DNA from: Rhynchosporium graminicola
Lineage: Eukaryota; Ascomycota; Leotiomycetes; Helotiales; Ploettnerulaceae
Direction of reading: 5' to 3'
Length of the DNA: 64,000 nt
Assembly: GCA_900074885.1 (NCBI GenBank)
Contig: FJUW01000030.1
Span: 434,001-498,000 of the forward strand
Position 1 is the first letter of the stretch, and every line of letters starts with the position of its first letter. The position numbers and the translations under genes were made by a program. This document shows, piece after piece, positions 12,772 through 24,199 of this stretch. Under the pieces are notes generated by a model. That model did no database searches. It was not told the origin of the DNA and saw only the letters and a list, made by a program, of their open reading frames with translations.

Positions 12772-13338
12772 ATGGCAGAAAGTGGGAAACGAGACAATAT
12801 TTTGCCACTGGGATCTGATGCCATCCATCGTCCAAACAGCGAAATTATTGCTATCAACAACGCAATCACACAACTCCAACAGCAGTTCGCGCAAATGCAG
12901 CAACAAATGACCGCGTTTCTCGGTGCGAAGTCTGTCCCGACCACTAAAGCTACGCTCCACCAACGGCTGCTTGAAGTTATACAACGCCAAGTCGATGAAA
13001 TGGAAGAAGCACGATCTCATGACCTCAAATTGCAAAACACTCTTGAAAAGCTCATGGGACCAGACGGGCTTGCGAAGGAGATAGAAAGGTTGGAGCAGGC
13101 GAAGAACGCCGCGGTCGCCGACATGGAAAGACAAATTGCTGCTCTGAAAAAGGAGAACGATTCTTTGAAAAAGCAAGGTAAATCCGACGGCGGCGAGGAA
13201 TCAAGGAACAAAAGAGGACTGCAAGATATGGAAGAATCCTCGGATTTTCAAGATACATGGATATCGGTCGTGGACACTCAACACGAAGTGAAGCGAATGA
13301 AACCAGGGCCGGAGACTGACCTCACAAAGATGCAGTAA
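12772..13338 (+). CDS. Small coiled-coil protein, function unknown
   Basis: Intronless frame of 188 residues starting MAESGKRDNILPLG. ATG lies after a typical CA-rich leader. Residues about 30-60 are Gln-rich (QLQQQFAQMQQQMTAFL) and residues about 75-135 form a heptad-patterned coiled coil with alternating Glu/Lys/Leu (AKEIERLEQAKNAAVADMER). The C-terminus contains a short basic patch (NKRGLQ) and an acidic/aromatic segment (DFQDTWISVVDT). No signal peptide, membrane helix or enzyme motif. It resembles in general composition, but not clearly in sequence, the coiled-coil gene at 50263-51502. An orphan or lineage-specific gene is the likeliest reading. Confidence 0.6.
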   Translation: MAESGKRDNILPLGSDAIHRPNSEIIAINNAITQLQQQFAQMQQQMTAFLGAKSVPTTKATLHQRLLEVIQRQVDEMEEARSHDLKLQNTLEKLMGPDGLAKEIERLEQAKNAAVADMERQIAALKKENDSLKKQGKSDGGEESRNKRGLQDMEESSDFQDTWISVVDTQHEVKRMKPGPETDLTKMQ

Positions 13339-13756
13339 TACGGCTTAGGCACTGTTCAAGTGCAACGTAGGAAAAGACGGAGAATTTTTGTACTTCACGA
13401 GCACACATGAGTAGAAAGGGTAGCAATTCTGCTGGAGATGAGCAAGACTTCGAAAGCAGGCTGATAGATAGAAATTTCATGCAAGATCATGGCTTCTGCG
13501 CAATAAACAGCTAGGTAGCTTTTCATCCTTCGTGTATGTACCCAGGGCCGAGTCGCACAGTGTAGTTGTGACCTGCATCCCAATAACGTAGCGGTAAGGG
13601 TTGCCCGTGGTGTGAAATACGGGATGTCCTTTTGAGTTAGAATGTGGAATGCACTGGAGAAAATGCAAGTAGAAAAGTCAGTGTTGAAGTATAGCTACAC
13701 GATCAAGGGAAACAGCCATGGATAGCCTGTAATATTCATTATGTACAAAGATGATT

Positions 13757-14417
13757 CTACGATTTCTCGGCATGTTGAACTGCAGCCTCATGAAATAATC
13801 TCTTGGTTTCTTCGGGATGGAGAACGGTTGGTCGCAGGGGTATTATTGATTTTCGGAGGTTCCGACCGTTGGGGTTGAAAAGGTTCGCCATAAGTTGACC
13901 TACCCAGAAATCCGCTTGTGTCTTGATAGCCTCCGGAGAATACTCCACTCTCCCATTTGGTTTGCGACGAACATTTAGATTCCTTCCATCTGGTCGAGCA
14001 GATTCGATAGTACGAGGAATGAACGGCTTGGCTGTGGCAGATAATTGTCGAAGGCCACCTGATAGTTCTTGAGTTTGTTGTGCTGGTAGCGAGTCCGATG
14101 GCGGCGGTGACATATTGTACTTCGGGAAACCGTGACCATACGGGTCTATGAATAGTCAGTATCTTCATTGTTTCACTTTCGAGGAGCGGACGCTTACAGA
14201 AATGAGGATAGACATGTGAAAACAGCGCCCAGACCTGCTCTTCCATATTCATCTTGTCGTAATATCCTGCGCCTTCTAGGTCTTCCTGCGCTTCCATGAT
14301 GATCCACGTGATCAAGCTCTGATCAAGCTGCCATTCAGCTCCATAGACACATGGTTGCGATTCCAACAGTGCTATCAGTCTTGTGGTATGGTGGGTTATC
14401 AACTTGGGCTTCTCCAT
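13757..14417 (-). CDS. Two-exon hypothetical protein
   Basis: Exons 14417-14198 and 14145-13757 joined by a 52 bp GT-AG intron (GTAAGC donor, TTCATAG acceptor) give 202 residues with consistent phase. The N-terminal exon (MEKPKLITHHTTRLIALLES) contains a predicted helical stretch with WQLDQSLITWIIMEAQED; the second exon begins YPYGHGFPKYN and is Pro/Ser-rich, then basic (RPDGRNLNVRRKPNGRVEYS) and ends in HEAAVQHAEKS. No signal peptide or known catalytic motif is visible. Function unknown. It is the last gene with clean coding structure before the gene-poor, decayed stretch to its right. Confidence 0.6.
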
Positions 14418-16741
14418 ACTGGCCGATTTCTTGGATGAGGCCTGGCCCTGGACGTCAATTCGCGATTTTTGCAGGAGAAGAAAATAAAATCGAAAAGGGT
14501 GCTTGTGGCCAGGCTAGGTATTGTTTTGCAAGGTGAAAGGGCGCTAGCGCGGACGTGCTAAACGACGAAACATGAAGCGAAGCTTCTGTGGAGTTGAGAC
14601 AAGGCTGAATATGCCAGGTATATATTGAAATGAATTGCATAAAAAAGATTGGATGTCACATACCTCCATGAGGAATTTTAAGATGGTTAGTATATGGTAG
14701 CACTACGGCATTTTTCTAATCCATCGTGTGTGTTTACTTTGCAACGGTAAGCGAACGACGGATTCTAAATTAGTAAAAGGGTATTAATACCGCGATAAAG
14801 CAACGTCGAAATCCACAGCGCCAAATTATTAAATGTCGCAAATTTCAAAGGTGAGCTTTGATGGTCGTTTGTGTATTGAATGTAGCCGGCAGTATAGTAA
14901 TTTGCAGCGTAAAGTTGAGTGCTCGAGCACGCGCATTGTTTACACGGAATTACACCCCACAATCTCAAAGTTGGTATCGAGATACAAACTTTGATTTCAG
15001 TTTGTGAAAAACACAACATAATCCCCATAAATTGGGAAACTGTCATCAACATAGTGCAAGTAGTAGTAGGTTGATGCTGCGCCAAAATTTGTCTATAGAC
15101 TATAGATCAGATAGAACAATGTCATTCATCTGCTTGGCTGGTATATCAAAGAAGAAAGAGAAAACCTGGTGGCCAGCGAACTTCTTCTCAGGTCGAAGGC
15201 CCTTGAAGACCAGACTAAATCGCAGTTTACCCACCTTGAAAGCCTTAGTCAAGTGGTACAGATCGAAAAAAAATAACCTCATTGGAGGTCTAACCTTCCG
15301 AAATTACGGTCCAGCGTAGACCATGGTGGCAGTCCAGCCACAAGACAAGAAGGTCGCGTACCCTGCGGGAATATATAAGAGCCCATACTCTGTCGTGTGG
15401 AGCGTCTAGGGAGCCCAAGACGGTACGGAAGTCTACTGCTGAACTTGTAAGCAGGCTAGTTTTTGGGCCGCGAAGAGAACTGCATCTGGCCGTAACGTCG
15501 CCGACACCGATAGCGATAATCCCGTCTCTCCGACGCCAACTTCGCACAAGAGACGTTCGGGGGTGAGTTCGAACAGGTCTGGGATCAAGCACGTCCCGGC
15601 GTTATGGACGAAGACAGCCACATTGAGGTGCGAAGGAGGAACGGAGTGATATGACTGCAAAGAATGGATGGAGGGGTTCGCTGTCAAGGGGAACCTCAGA
15701 CGGTTTACTAGAAATTATTTGCTTTACCCTGCTATACAGATCGTTCTCATGTTCGGAACCTAGGGACAAGAAATTTGAGGTACAGAAACAGACATAAAAC
15801 ATCAGAGATCAGCTTCTGCCTTAGTCGAGCCCACACGTCTGACAGATTGGGCATGAGTGCGGATCGTTTGGTAGAATTATGGACGGGCTTGTATGTAACC
15901 TAGCAGAGTAAATTAAAAGTCAAGTTATTTGGGAAAATGTGCCATTACTGCCATTAAGCTTCCAAGGCTTCCTTGCCTAATATCCTATGGTGCTCAGATT
16001 GTCCGCTACTACCTGATTTGCGAAACAAAATGTAGGGTCGTTCTTTGCATTTCCTAAAGTTATTCTCTCGTGAACCTACCTTGTAACCTTTGTCAGTATC
16101 CATCCTTCTTTCTCAAACGTCCTATCTTCTGCCGAATCCTTTCTTATGATCTCTCCCGCACTGTCGTTGCGAGAATAAGTTCACTAGGCATGTAGAAGCC
16201 ATGAGTACATTTCAGCGAAGCCACCAGCTAAATATAATCAGAGCTGTGAGTTAGTAGGAGAATCACCAACGAGAAGGTCTTCAGACTACCCTTTTCTTAA
16301 TGCAAACACGGCAAGTATCATACTTATCACCATAAAAACTCATGAAGGTAGTTTTATAAATTAATAAAATTATTCATCCGCCGATTTACTCTAATAGCTC
16401 TACCTACTATTAAGTTAGGATTGAAGTGTAAAATCGCCGAATATTTTCTCCGCTTTGCCATCCTATCCTGGTATTCTTCTAAAGTACTCATGATTCAACT
16501 CTACCCACTCGAATATATGCTCTAATAATATCTCATTGCCCTGGTTGGTTATTGCTGGATAGCAAAGTAACGCTGATTGTAGCCCATCATTTCCGCTACC
16601 TCCAAAGTCCGTCAATATTCATGCTGTTCATATATTTGGCGATTTTCTGCAAGTAGTATTAGTTCTTCCAAAAGCCTATTCACCACTAGCACTATCGTGT
16701 AGCCACAAGTGGATAAGCATCATATCCGAGGCTTGATAACG
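14418..16741. other. Gene-poor, partly AT-rich stretch
   Basis: No convincing gene. Open frames on the minus strand at 15290-15802 give fragments such as FVHNAGTCLIPDLFELTPER that faintly recall a short-chain dehydrogenase, but frames change several times and no full motif set is present. From about 16300 the sequence becomes AT-rich with many TAA/TTA steps (for example ttataaattaataaaattatt at about 16353). This could be eroded coding DNA, which I cannot confirm by reading. Confidence 0.4.
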
Positions 16742-17660
16742 TTAGTCGAGTACTATTGTGCTGAAATGCCTATTATATAGTTCCGGAGACAGATCGAGAT
16801 TGTCGGAGAACAATCGAGTTTTGACTTTCCTCTGACCCTGCTTAAAAATTTCCTCCAACTCGGATCGTACCGAGTAATTCTCAACATCATCATCATTTTG
16901 GTATCCTGCATCTTCATTCTGCTGTTGCAGATATTTCTCCTGCTCCTCTTCGTTGTGAATCCGATATCTCTCTCGCTTGGCCATAATGAAATGCTTCTTC
17001 TCCATCAAGGTCTTCTTCTTTGTGGAACCTCCTGTGATATTTCGAGCAATATCGTAATACTGCTTTTGCATCTCAACTCGACTGAGAGCATCTTGCTACT
17101 TGAGACACAAAGATCCTATGCTGCTACAACCATTGTAATATCATGCCCAATCACCTAGTTGTATTTTTGTTTCCTTTCGGTGTACAGGACTCGTCGTATG
17201 CTTCTAGGATGAATGCAATCAGACCGATCTCCCTTATATTATGGCCATAAACATCGCAAGCGGATTTCTTCACCGGTCTCGCATCATCCATGCCCAAGTC
17301 CTGTCCAAGAAGAAGATTCAGGCTCTTGAGAACTGATATTAGCTTGCTGTTGCGAATCTTTTGGATGTTCAGTCCAAGGCGGACTCGTCTTGATGCTTCG
17401 AGAGCATAAATAAGTAGTTCTATCATGACAGTGGTGTGTGTCGATCTTCAGGTTGCTGGCTTACCTTTGTTGTGCCAAAGGCCACCAACGCAAAGCAGAA
17501 TCTTGAGCTTTTGGGAAAAGCTGTGCGGCCAGCAAATATTGAGGACTACAGCACGACCAAGACGACCAAATAAACTTCGTTCTGGGTAGGTAAGAATATT
17601 GAGATATTCTAAGAGTTCGTAGATAGAGTGATTAAAAACATTTCCGCCCTTTTCGCACAT
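16742..17660 (-). CDS. Putative three-exon orphan protein
   Basis: Exons 17660-17465, 17419-17155 and 17081-16742 fit together in phase (introns 45 and 73 bp, GTAAGC...GATAG and GTGATT...CTCAG) and give 266 residues starting MCEKGGNVFNHSIYELLEYL. The first half is hydrophobic-helical and Leu-rich (SKLISVLKSLNLLLGQDLG); the last third is charged and Gln/Glu-rich (NEEEQEKYLQQQNEDAGYQ) and looks coiled or disordered. I do not recognise it. It sits alone in AT-rich, gene-poor DNA. The coherent splicing argues for a real gene, but the second intron was chosen among several possible acceptors. A chance alignment of frames remains possible. Confidence 0.35.
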
Positions 17661-20340
17661 GCGATCTAGTCACTATCTGTGTAGTCGAGTCTGATTTAGT
17701 CATATATACTTCACCTGCTACTAACGCTACCGGGGTGTACTTTGGCTGCTGTTTTCTCGTCTTGATCTATATCTTCCTCGCGTGACAGATCTTCGGATGA
17801 GGCCGAGGAGGCGTAATTCCCTTCGATTTCGTCATCGTTTTCTGAATCGGGGAACGCGCTTTAGCGTGTGTCTGAATTGCATTGTCGTTGCTCCGTGGAT
17901 AATCTTTCTGCGTTTAATCTTTTGTTGGCTTAGGCGCAAGAGGGTTCCGGATCGTTTTAGAGGCATGAGTGAGGTAAGGACGGAATATATCGCTACCTGA
18001 GTATTAAGGATACTTAGAGATAGCAACAGGATGTAGTGCAGATTGAGAGGCTTAACTCAAGATACGAACTAGCCACGAGATAAGATAACCTTAAGTTGCT
18101 AAAAATTGTAATAATTACCCTGGAATATAAGTGGGTCAGAGCCGAGACCCAAAACAGCTGCCTTTCTTATACCTCGTCCGAATCGTAGTGCTCAACTACA
18201 CTTCTTCTTTTTCTAGTAAAAGTTAGGATAAATAAACAGAAAAGCAGATCTTATACGTCCTCCCTATTTTTCTAATATTAACATTATCATATAATATATA
18301 GCCTCAAATAATACAGTCATCGAATTTAGTTACGTCGTCACCGGCCAATTTCACCTTTCAACCTCGCATATATCTGCTCGCTATTATTCCTTCGTAACCA
18401 TTTAATACTCTGCCAAAGGCATTTTATATTGTTTATGATAACTGCCGTTCGATGTATTTCCCCAAGTTATTATAGCACTGTATAATTAAATACGGCGAAT
18501 TCTGGCAACGCAAGCCCGCAAAGTGTACGATCGGAGAGCTAGTCTGGTAATAGGATCGATATTAAATAGTGCAGAATACCATGAGAGTATGGTTGGTAGC
18601 GTCCATCAATCGGCTGCCTTCAGAGCCCAAGTGTGGACCTAACAAAATCTGCTGATACATGTCTATGCTGCAAGCCTCCAGCTAGCAACACCTCTATGAT
18701 CTCCACCGTTATTCCTTTCTCATCGAATACAGGAAGTCGGAGAGAGACGTCAATTCTTGATGTTTCCATTTGTCTTGAAACCCGCAGGCCAGTTGATATG
18801 CCTGTCAACCTGTGAGATTCGAGCAAGGCAAATGTGCTCGACTGCCCTGTCGGACAGAACAACTAGCTTTTGCGCAGCGTGGAACCACTTGTTCTTAGTG
18901 AGATCCTTCGTAACTGTCGGGTATATGTCCGAATCCTAGATGACCATCTTTGATAGCCAGTGCTCTTTGGGAAATCTGTTCCCATTGTTGGTGTAATGGG
19001 CACGTGATAGTCGGTTGTATATGTACGGTGTTAGGCGTGTTCAGCGTGCGCTGAATATTGTGATCTTTTGGTCCAGATGGCGTAGTTGGTATGAGCCTAA
19101 CCTCAACCCCGTTACAGTTGGATCCCACACGACGAATTGGCTATCTGCTACGTTTGCATCGCTTTAGATGATCAAGATATAGACCTTTAACTGCCGCTCG
19201 GATTAGAACTGCTAGAACTTCTGTCAGCCTTGGATCGCTCCCTGTTTCTTATGTAGTGCCGTACTTTCACTTACGCGGCCCTCCCTTATCATCTTCCTCC
19301 TCTATTGTCATTCCTTTTGAATTACTGAAGTCTGGCCTCCGTAGGTGGAAGCTGCGGCTCGTCGTTAGAGTCCTCATAGCTGTTCGACTGTGATTGACCT
19401 ATTTGCATTTCTCCTCGGGCTGCCCGGCACCGTTTTGAACTTTTTCGTCAGCTTAGTCAAAGTTGCGAGACGAAGGGAAGCGTCTAGTGAACATATTAGT
19501 GCTGAGTAGTCTGGAGGGATAGAAAGAGGATGATCCTACCTATCTCGCAATCTTTATTAACGTGATTTTGAAGAAGTGGTGATGTTGCGAGTATTCTGAT
19601 GGTGATTTAAGTTGTGTTGAAGCTAGCGCGCTGGCAAAGTTAGACAGAAGTTTTCCCAGGGAGTGGCGCAGGTGACTTGGAAACGCTGCTGATCCACTAT
19701 GAAATCTCTTTGAATTTACTTTTGAGATCCAGATCTATTAAAATGAGGATTTGTATAGCTTGGTAGAAATAAATCATCATATCATTTTCAATACGTGCGG
19801 GCCTCGCTTACACAAAGTAAACATGATTAGTCAGCACCAGTAACACTTGATCTGGTAATAATATTTCTTGCAGTAAAAGGATAGTCCCAACACGTACAAG
19901 TCTCGAATAATCTCTACTATACTCTAGTTAATAAAATCCTTGTTCAACACCTGCCCTTATCCCTCTTCCCTCGAAGTTCTAGCCTCCTACTAATAAAGTC
20001 GTTATCAGCAACTAATGACTTTAAGATATAACACTATCACAAAAACCACTAAACGATAAGTCTATTCTCATAATTATACACCGAAGCTTAGCAAGTTCAT
20101 TATCGGCGAAATGTGAATCCAATTTCGCAGTTCGATAACAAAGTTATCAAATCTTGATATGACTTAGAGGCGTAACGATGCCGCAGCTGCATAATAATAT
20201 CGCTAAATCTTGCTACGATTTTAACGGACTTGCCTGATGACTTAGTTTGGAATATCATTCCAGATCACAGAATAATTAAAGGATACATGTATCAGGACAT
20301 TTGAGACCCTACAAAAAGCTGACAACTTCACTCTACTATA
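17661..20340. other. Gene-poor AT-rich stretch
   Basis: Nothing supported. AT-rich blocks occur around 18220-18500 and 19720-20290 (for example ctaatattaacattatcatataatatata). A minus-strand 80-codon frame at 18620-18862 contains EIIEVLLAGG, which is reminiscent of an ankyrin-repeat helix, but only one such element is visible. Decayed coding DNA is possible. Confidence 0.35.
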
Positions 20341-23229
20341 TCATACACAAGCTCTCTTCTCCTCCCGTCTACCTTCCTCGTCCTCAGAATTATCCGCATC
20401 AGCCTTTCTCTTCTTCCCACCCAAAGGAGTAGCAATATCATCGACTCTTTGAATGATTTTCGAAAAACTCTGGGGACCTTCCGTCACCGTGCATCTAGCT
20501 ACCGTTCTCCTAATCAGTTCTTCCACACTCACAACCTCTCGACTCTCCTTGTCAAGGACCATCCTAAGATCGCCTTCTTTCTATATCGCAGCCTAAGTCA
20601 GTAATGATGTCAGTCAATATTATCTAATATCAAAAGACCGACATTGGCAGCTTCCTCAATCATCAGACGATCAATGTCAGAAGTTTGAAATGCGACTTGG
20701 TATTTCTCCCCCTGTTTCTCAGGATTTTCGAAAGCCGAGGGACATATCGCTTCTAGAATTAGCAATGGTCATGGCTTTGAGAGTATATCGAGAACATCTT
20801 GACAAACTACGAAGAAGAGTTATGGGCATTACCTACTGTCTGGGATAGGAAGGTTCCTTTCTGCAGTAGCTGCCCGCACATAACTCGACAAACGACGCAG
20901 AGTATTCTCGGCTTTGACAGGTGCAAGGATAGGAGCTTGCTGTGCTTGCAGAGGAGCAAGGGGGATACGGATTGCATTCCACTACGAAAATTATCAGTTA
21001 GCGAAGTCTCAATATGTACGAAGACTTGCCAGGCTCGAAAGCACTCAAAAATCTTGAACAGGGTCGAGTCAGTTACTCACGTGTAATGATGGCTTAACCA
21101 TGCCGAAGGAACCGACTCTCGCGACCCAGCCAGTAATGAATGCATGACCACGTTTGAAGGATATAGCATCGCCTGGACTCTGCGGCTCAGTCCCTAGGGA
21201 ATTGGGAGGTCAGCAAGTGCAGTACAGAGATATTGTTAAATATGGAGCATCGGAAAAAGTTGTAAGGAAATGTCACCAATGCCTGAAAGAGGAGAAACAA
21301 AATTTTCGAGTACCTACATAAGAACAAATCGCCAGTCGAGGTTACATAGTAGTGTATGTGACGTTTCAGCTCGGCTCCAATAGCGGCAATCGTATGCTTC
21401 TCATCTGACATAAAGCAATTGAACAATTTCCCAATAAAGGTTTTGTTGTAGATCGTCATAAGAGTATTTTGCATGATCACTGTGCCTGTTCCCATGAAGG
21501 GGTCTCGCGACCACATCTGGGCCAATTGAGTTGTCATGGCTAACGGAGGAGGACTTTGAGGATGGAAATCTGCCTCGGGACGTTTCGAAACAGGAGCCGA
21601 GGGAGGGGGAGTTCTCAAAGATCTTCGTAATATTAGAGCACCAAGTGGGTGCAAATCCGTCGACGAACCTTGGGCTGATTTCAATGCGGGAACAATGGAA
21701 ACGGCTTGTACTGGCGGTGTTCTGTTCGCTCCGGCTGATGTCGTCAATTTTCCCCGTGACGTTACTTGTGAGGCTTATGATCTTCCGTCCCTAGATGCAC
21801 CCTTCACCGGGGCGAATTTAGGTAGCAACATGCAATGTGTACATCTGGGATCGAGTTTCCCGTACGGTTGAGCAAACGGGAAAGGCTTTGAGCCAACTTC
21901 TAATTGTTAGATACATTGAAGAATTGCTTGGGAAGGTTGGAAAACTCGATAGAAACTCACAAAATATTTGCCAAGCTAGATTATCAGCAAACCAGCCTCT
22001 GATAAAACGACACTTCTCGCCTTTGTGCTCAATTCTCGAATAATCTCGCATTCCCTGGAGATACTTAAAGAACTCCTTTCTCAGACCTTCACGAATAGCC
22101 AGCGCCTCCATCATCGCTTCACTAAGCTGCGGCGTATATGGAGAAAGTCTTGTGATCTGTTGGTCATATTCAATTTCTGTGTTTCGATTGTCCTGAGCCA
22201 CCGCAACAGCGGCTCCGACATGCTTTAGGGGCTCAACTCCCGGAAAAGGGTCGGTAACTAAGTAATATTAGTCTGTCACTAATGCCAAAAATTATCACAC
22301 GACATACAATACCGATTCCAAACACCAATCTCCACAAAGAACATTTGCCAATCCCGAGAGCAATCGGCATACTTCTTTTCTGTAATAGTAGCTTTCTCTT
22401 CGAAACTGTCCTCAATTTTCAAGATAGAAATGCCCGATTCTGTGCGGAAATATATGTTAGCAATGCCATAACAACTTTCTGTGACAAAACTTACATTGTC
22501 CCAAAAAGTTTATGAGACATTAAAAAGAAGATAGGCACAGGAGATGTAACTGGGCCTGAAGCACGTACCGCTAGCCCTCCGCTTGATGACCTCAACTTGT
22601 GAACAGTATCGTACCGGGCCATTCTTTGGAGGGGACAAGGAAGGATCCCAGTTGGCACGTCGTTCGAAGGTTCTGCCATTCACCTGCAGGGGTTTCAAAA
22701 CCCGCCTGTCCTTCTTCTCTTCATCTTGCCTCGGTAGAATCATGCGTGACCTAGCGAGTTTCGATGCTGGCCCAGTTGGCGATCGGTTCTCCTCCGATAA
22801 AGGTGATTTCGTCCCTAGTGCCGGTCTGTACGAATCGATGTCCGTCTGTGGTCTATACGAATCAATCTTTGTGGGGATCTCGGGATGCTCAGGGCTCTCC
22901 GATTGATAACGATCATGGACCCAGTCTCGACGCGCAGCACCTTCATAGGCAGACTGTGGCTTGCTATTTTCTGTTGGAAATGGCTCTCCAGGAACTAACA
23001 CTTCACATTAGCTATTGATAAGCCACTTCCGCACGATCTATATGACATACAGAAATGCATCCAGACCCCTTGCTCTGCTCTCCCCAGCTTAAAGTTCGCA
23101 GAACTCCCACCATACCCCCGTGACTTTTGCAAGGATACGCTCGAAAATAGCATCCAACTCGTGTGTATGGATCCCGTTTTGGTGGGCTTTGGCGATAATC
23201 GCGGCCTCTTGCGATGTGTAGACCTCCAT
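20341..23229 (-). pseudogene. Nine-exon gene of unknown function with two in-frame TAA codons
   Basis: A coherent minus-strand exon chain can be read: 23229-23139, 22994-22569, 22478-22308, 22257-21961, 21899-21318, 21193-21081, 20981-20837, 20752-20643, 20580-20341, all phases matching, about 724 codons. It starts MEVYTSQEAAIIAKAHQNG. Middle exons look structured (KKYADCSRDWQMFFVEIGVW; KLFNCFMSDEKHTIAAIGAE), exon 6 has FKRGHAFITGWVARVGSFG, and the C-terminus is basic then acidic with KKRKADADNSEDEE, a nuclear-localisation-like patch. Two stops interrupt it: one formed across the exon 4/5 junction (T+AA) and TAA at 21775-21777 (GRS*ASQV). Both would be CAA before a C-to-T change. Function unrecognised. 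Alternatives: an unannotated alternative splice avoids them, or assembly error. The first intron is the least certain. Confidence 0.5.
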
Positions 23230-24199
23230 GGCAATATCGATTTTCTTGTGTTTCCTTGAAGAGAGTGAAGAAATGAGAACAGTCTGCAGGTGAGGAGGCG
23301 CGTTTTGTCGTGCTAATTTGTTGAAAGAAGAGCGTGAGGGTATGTTGGGGTAAGAGCGACTCGACCCCGCCGAAAGTAAATATTGACTAGAAATCCACGC
23401 GACAAGCTCGCCCTCCTGGTCCGCCTCGGGAACTTGAGGGTCGATTTACTGCGTCAAATTATTTGTTGTTTTTTATAGCTGTTGAAAACTTTTAGGGCGC
23501 AGAAAGTTGACTCACTTGACTTCATGTTTCACTTGAGGCACGTTAAATTGGGTCATGAATCGATCATTCAATACCTCTCTGGCTTCAAGCTTTCCCGCCG
23601 GAAATAAAACCTACTGACCAGCAAGTCATCCATCTATAATTTAATCTTCTGGAGTCTTACACAATAGAGCTTTACAGGTCGAATTGAACAAAGGCATCAA
23701 GAATACGAGTAACTTTCAAAGTATTGGGTAGGTTTGTGAGTCCATATCCTTTGACACTTTTAGTTATTACTTCACACTAAGGCTCCTGCATTCTTATTCC
23801 TTTCTTCTTATCAAATAAAGGTACGCAAGACTTGAGAAACGAAAGACCCTTACTAACATCACTAATATGACTATCTCTGCCGCAACTCATGATCAGAAAT
23901 TGCAAAAATTATTGGAAGACCTCACTAGGTGATTGTGACATCAACCTCCAAGTTACGAGGATGTCTGTTGATTTTAAAAAATGATAGATTATTGGAAATC
24001 ATACCTAACTTGAGTTCAATATTGCGGAAATTTCTCGGTATATCAGCAGAGTCATTCTCTTTTCAAGTCTGGTTGCATTCCATACTTCATCGCATTAATG
24101 TAACGAACAAATTTAACTCTACAAAGCTGGAGGATATGGCTGAGTATATTCGGGCTAGAGGAAGGGCTGGTATGGGGAAGCTGAGGTGTACAGAGTATT
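23230..24199. other. Intergenic stretch without a gene
   Basis: Likely 5' flank of the minus-strand gene ending at 23229 (AT-rich around 23440-23480 and 23630-23840). A plus-strand frame at 23929-24201 (90 codons) has no ATG context, splice sites or recognisable motif. Nothing else is seen. Confidence 0.45.

Noticed and set aside
15290..15802. Faint short-chain dehydrogenase remnant on the minus strand
   Set aside because: NAG-like and nearby fragments are seen, but frames change several times and the glycine motif and YxxxK are not found; too weak to annotate.
18620..18862. Possible ankyrin-repeat fragment
   Set aside because: Only one helix-like match (EIIEVLLAGG); no second repeat or gene structure.
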